Positions 63,430 through 64,000 of a stretch of DNA of 64,000 nucleotides are shown here, piece after piece; position 1 is the first letter of the stretch, and every line of letters begins with the position of its first letter. Source of the stretch: Streptomyces soli (GTDB lineage Bacteria; Actinomycetota; Actinomycetes; Streptomycetales; Streptomycetaceae). The stretch lies in assembly GCF_003999195.1 (NCBI RefSeq), contig NZ_RJVR01000192.1:35406-99405 (forward strand). Direction: 5' to 3'. A program made the translations under genes and the position numbers. Under the pieces are notes generated by a model, which saw only the letters and a list, made by a program, of their open reading frames with translations, searched no databases and was not told where the DNA came from.

Positions 63430-63894
63430 ATGCGACCCATGATTTCCGTCCCTCATACCTCCCTGACCTGCGGCTCCGCGTACCACGGCGTGGGGATTCT
63501 GCTGACTCGCTTCGGCGACGCCATCGACGGCCGACGCCCGGAGGACGTGGCGGGCATGTTCACCGCCGACTGCTCCTTCGTCCCCCCGACCGGCGAAGTC
63601 GTACGCGGCCGGGAGGCGGTCGAGACGTTCTACCGGGCGAGGTTCGCGGACGCTCGGCGCCGGACCTGTCACCAATGGGCCAACCTGCAGGTCCTTCCCG
63701 ACGGCGAGACCCTGGCCGACGTCCAAGCCGTCATGACGACCTACGCCTTCGAGCCCGCGGTGTCCGAATCCCACGCCCAACTGCGGGTGGGCAAGGTTCT
63801 CGGCCGCTGCGAGACGGGCCACGACGGCATATGGCGCTTCGCCGAGCACCGGTTCGAGATGGCCTTCCCGCTCAGCATTCCACTGCGGTCCTGA
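63430..63894 (+). CDS. NTF2-like (SnoaL) domain protein
   Basis: This 154-residue protein starts at 63430 after AAAGGA. It has the cone-shaped NTF2 pattern: helix GILLTRFGDAIDGRRPEDVAGMFTADCSFVPPTGEVVRGREAVETFYRARF, then four strands with HQWANLQVLPDGETLADVQAVMTTY and WRFAEHRFEMAF. Such proteins are small hydratases, isomerases or binding proteins. It is divergent from the FadR-type regulator. Its substrate is not evident. Confidence 0.78.
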   Translation: MRPMISVPHTSLTCGSAYHGVGILLTRFGDAIDGRRPEDVAGMFTADCSFVPPTGEVVRGREAVETFYRARFADARRRTCHQWANLQVLPDGETLADVQAVMTTYAFEPAVSESHAQLRVGKVLGRCETGHDGIWRFAEHRFEMAFPLSIPLRS

Positions 63895-64000
63895 CCTGTA
63901 GTCCTGACCGGAAAACTCAACGGTCAGATGGGTGCGGCGGGATAGCCCCGCGACGCTCGTTGTTTGTCGGGGGCTGTTTCGGTGCTGGGGTTGGCTGTCA
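63895..64000. other. Right-edge sequence, nothing recognised
   Basis: There are 106 bases after the last gene. A short inverted match GTCCTGACCG ... CGGTCAG (about 63902-63927) could be a weak hairpin. No gene start is visible before the window ends. Confidence 0.3.

Overview
The window is about 70% G+C with GTG/TTG starts, GGAGG-type ribosome binding sites, a mycothiol gene and a bldK-type transporter operon. It comes from an actinomycete, almost certainly a Streptomyces chromosome. Everything here was read by eye from the sequence; no database search was run, so family names rest on motifs and gene order.

Positions 1-24,650 look like conserved core: mshB (cut by the window edge), a small membrane protein, an S9 peptidase and a polytopic membrane protein. 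Two complete oligopeptide ABC importers follow head to tail. The first (4882-11160; permease, binding lipoprotein, permease, two ATPases) has the layout of bldKABCDE. The second (13240-19305) is a dpp/opp paralogue. Then come typA, a TPR-like membrane protein and an orphan peptide-binding lipoprotein. The 2 kb between the two importers has collected a VapBC-like cassette flanked by two copies of the bldKE 3' end, a second toxin-antitoxin-like pair and a sigma-factor fragment. Two copies of a small terminal-inverted-repeat element (15922-16139 and 24474-24652) lie nearby.

Positions 24,850-34,300 hold a coiled-coil protein, a succinate dehydrogenase operon (sdhCAB) and two tandem PAS-PAS-GAF-SpoIIE phosphatase-HATPase proteins.

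Positions 34,321-49,251 are the mosaic part. A 7.4 kb element carries three translationally coupled tyrosine recombinases, a small TnpC-like protein, a leucine-rich-repeat protein and a Nudix hydrolase. It splits a Nudix hydrolase gene exactly in its Nudix box. The two halves lie 7.4 kb apart and join in frame through a shared 6-bp CGCCGG. To the right are an RpiB-like/SPOR operon, a GntR regulator, an M14 carboxypeptidase, an LAETG-anchored surface protein and an IS607-family element (serine recombinase plus TnpB). The IS607 element interrupts a DUF4442-type thioesterase gene at a GG dinucleotide.

Positions 49,278-64,000 hold an M15-like lipoprotein, a Uma2 nuclease-fold protein and an aromatic catabolism locus. 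A PucR-type regulator diverges from a six-gene operon containing homoprotocatechuate 2,3-dioxygenase, a semialdehyde dehydrogenase, a DapA-family aldolase, a fused FAH-RraA protein, a PanE-like reductase and a class II aldolase. On the opposite strand are a GlcG/HbpS protein, a cupin, an AAHS-type aromatic acid transporter and a FadR-type regulator. A near-perfect palindromic operator candidate lies between that regulator and an NTF2-like protein.
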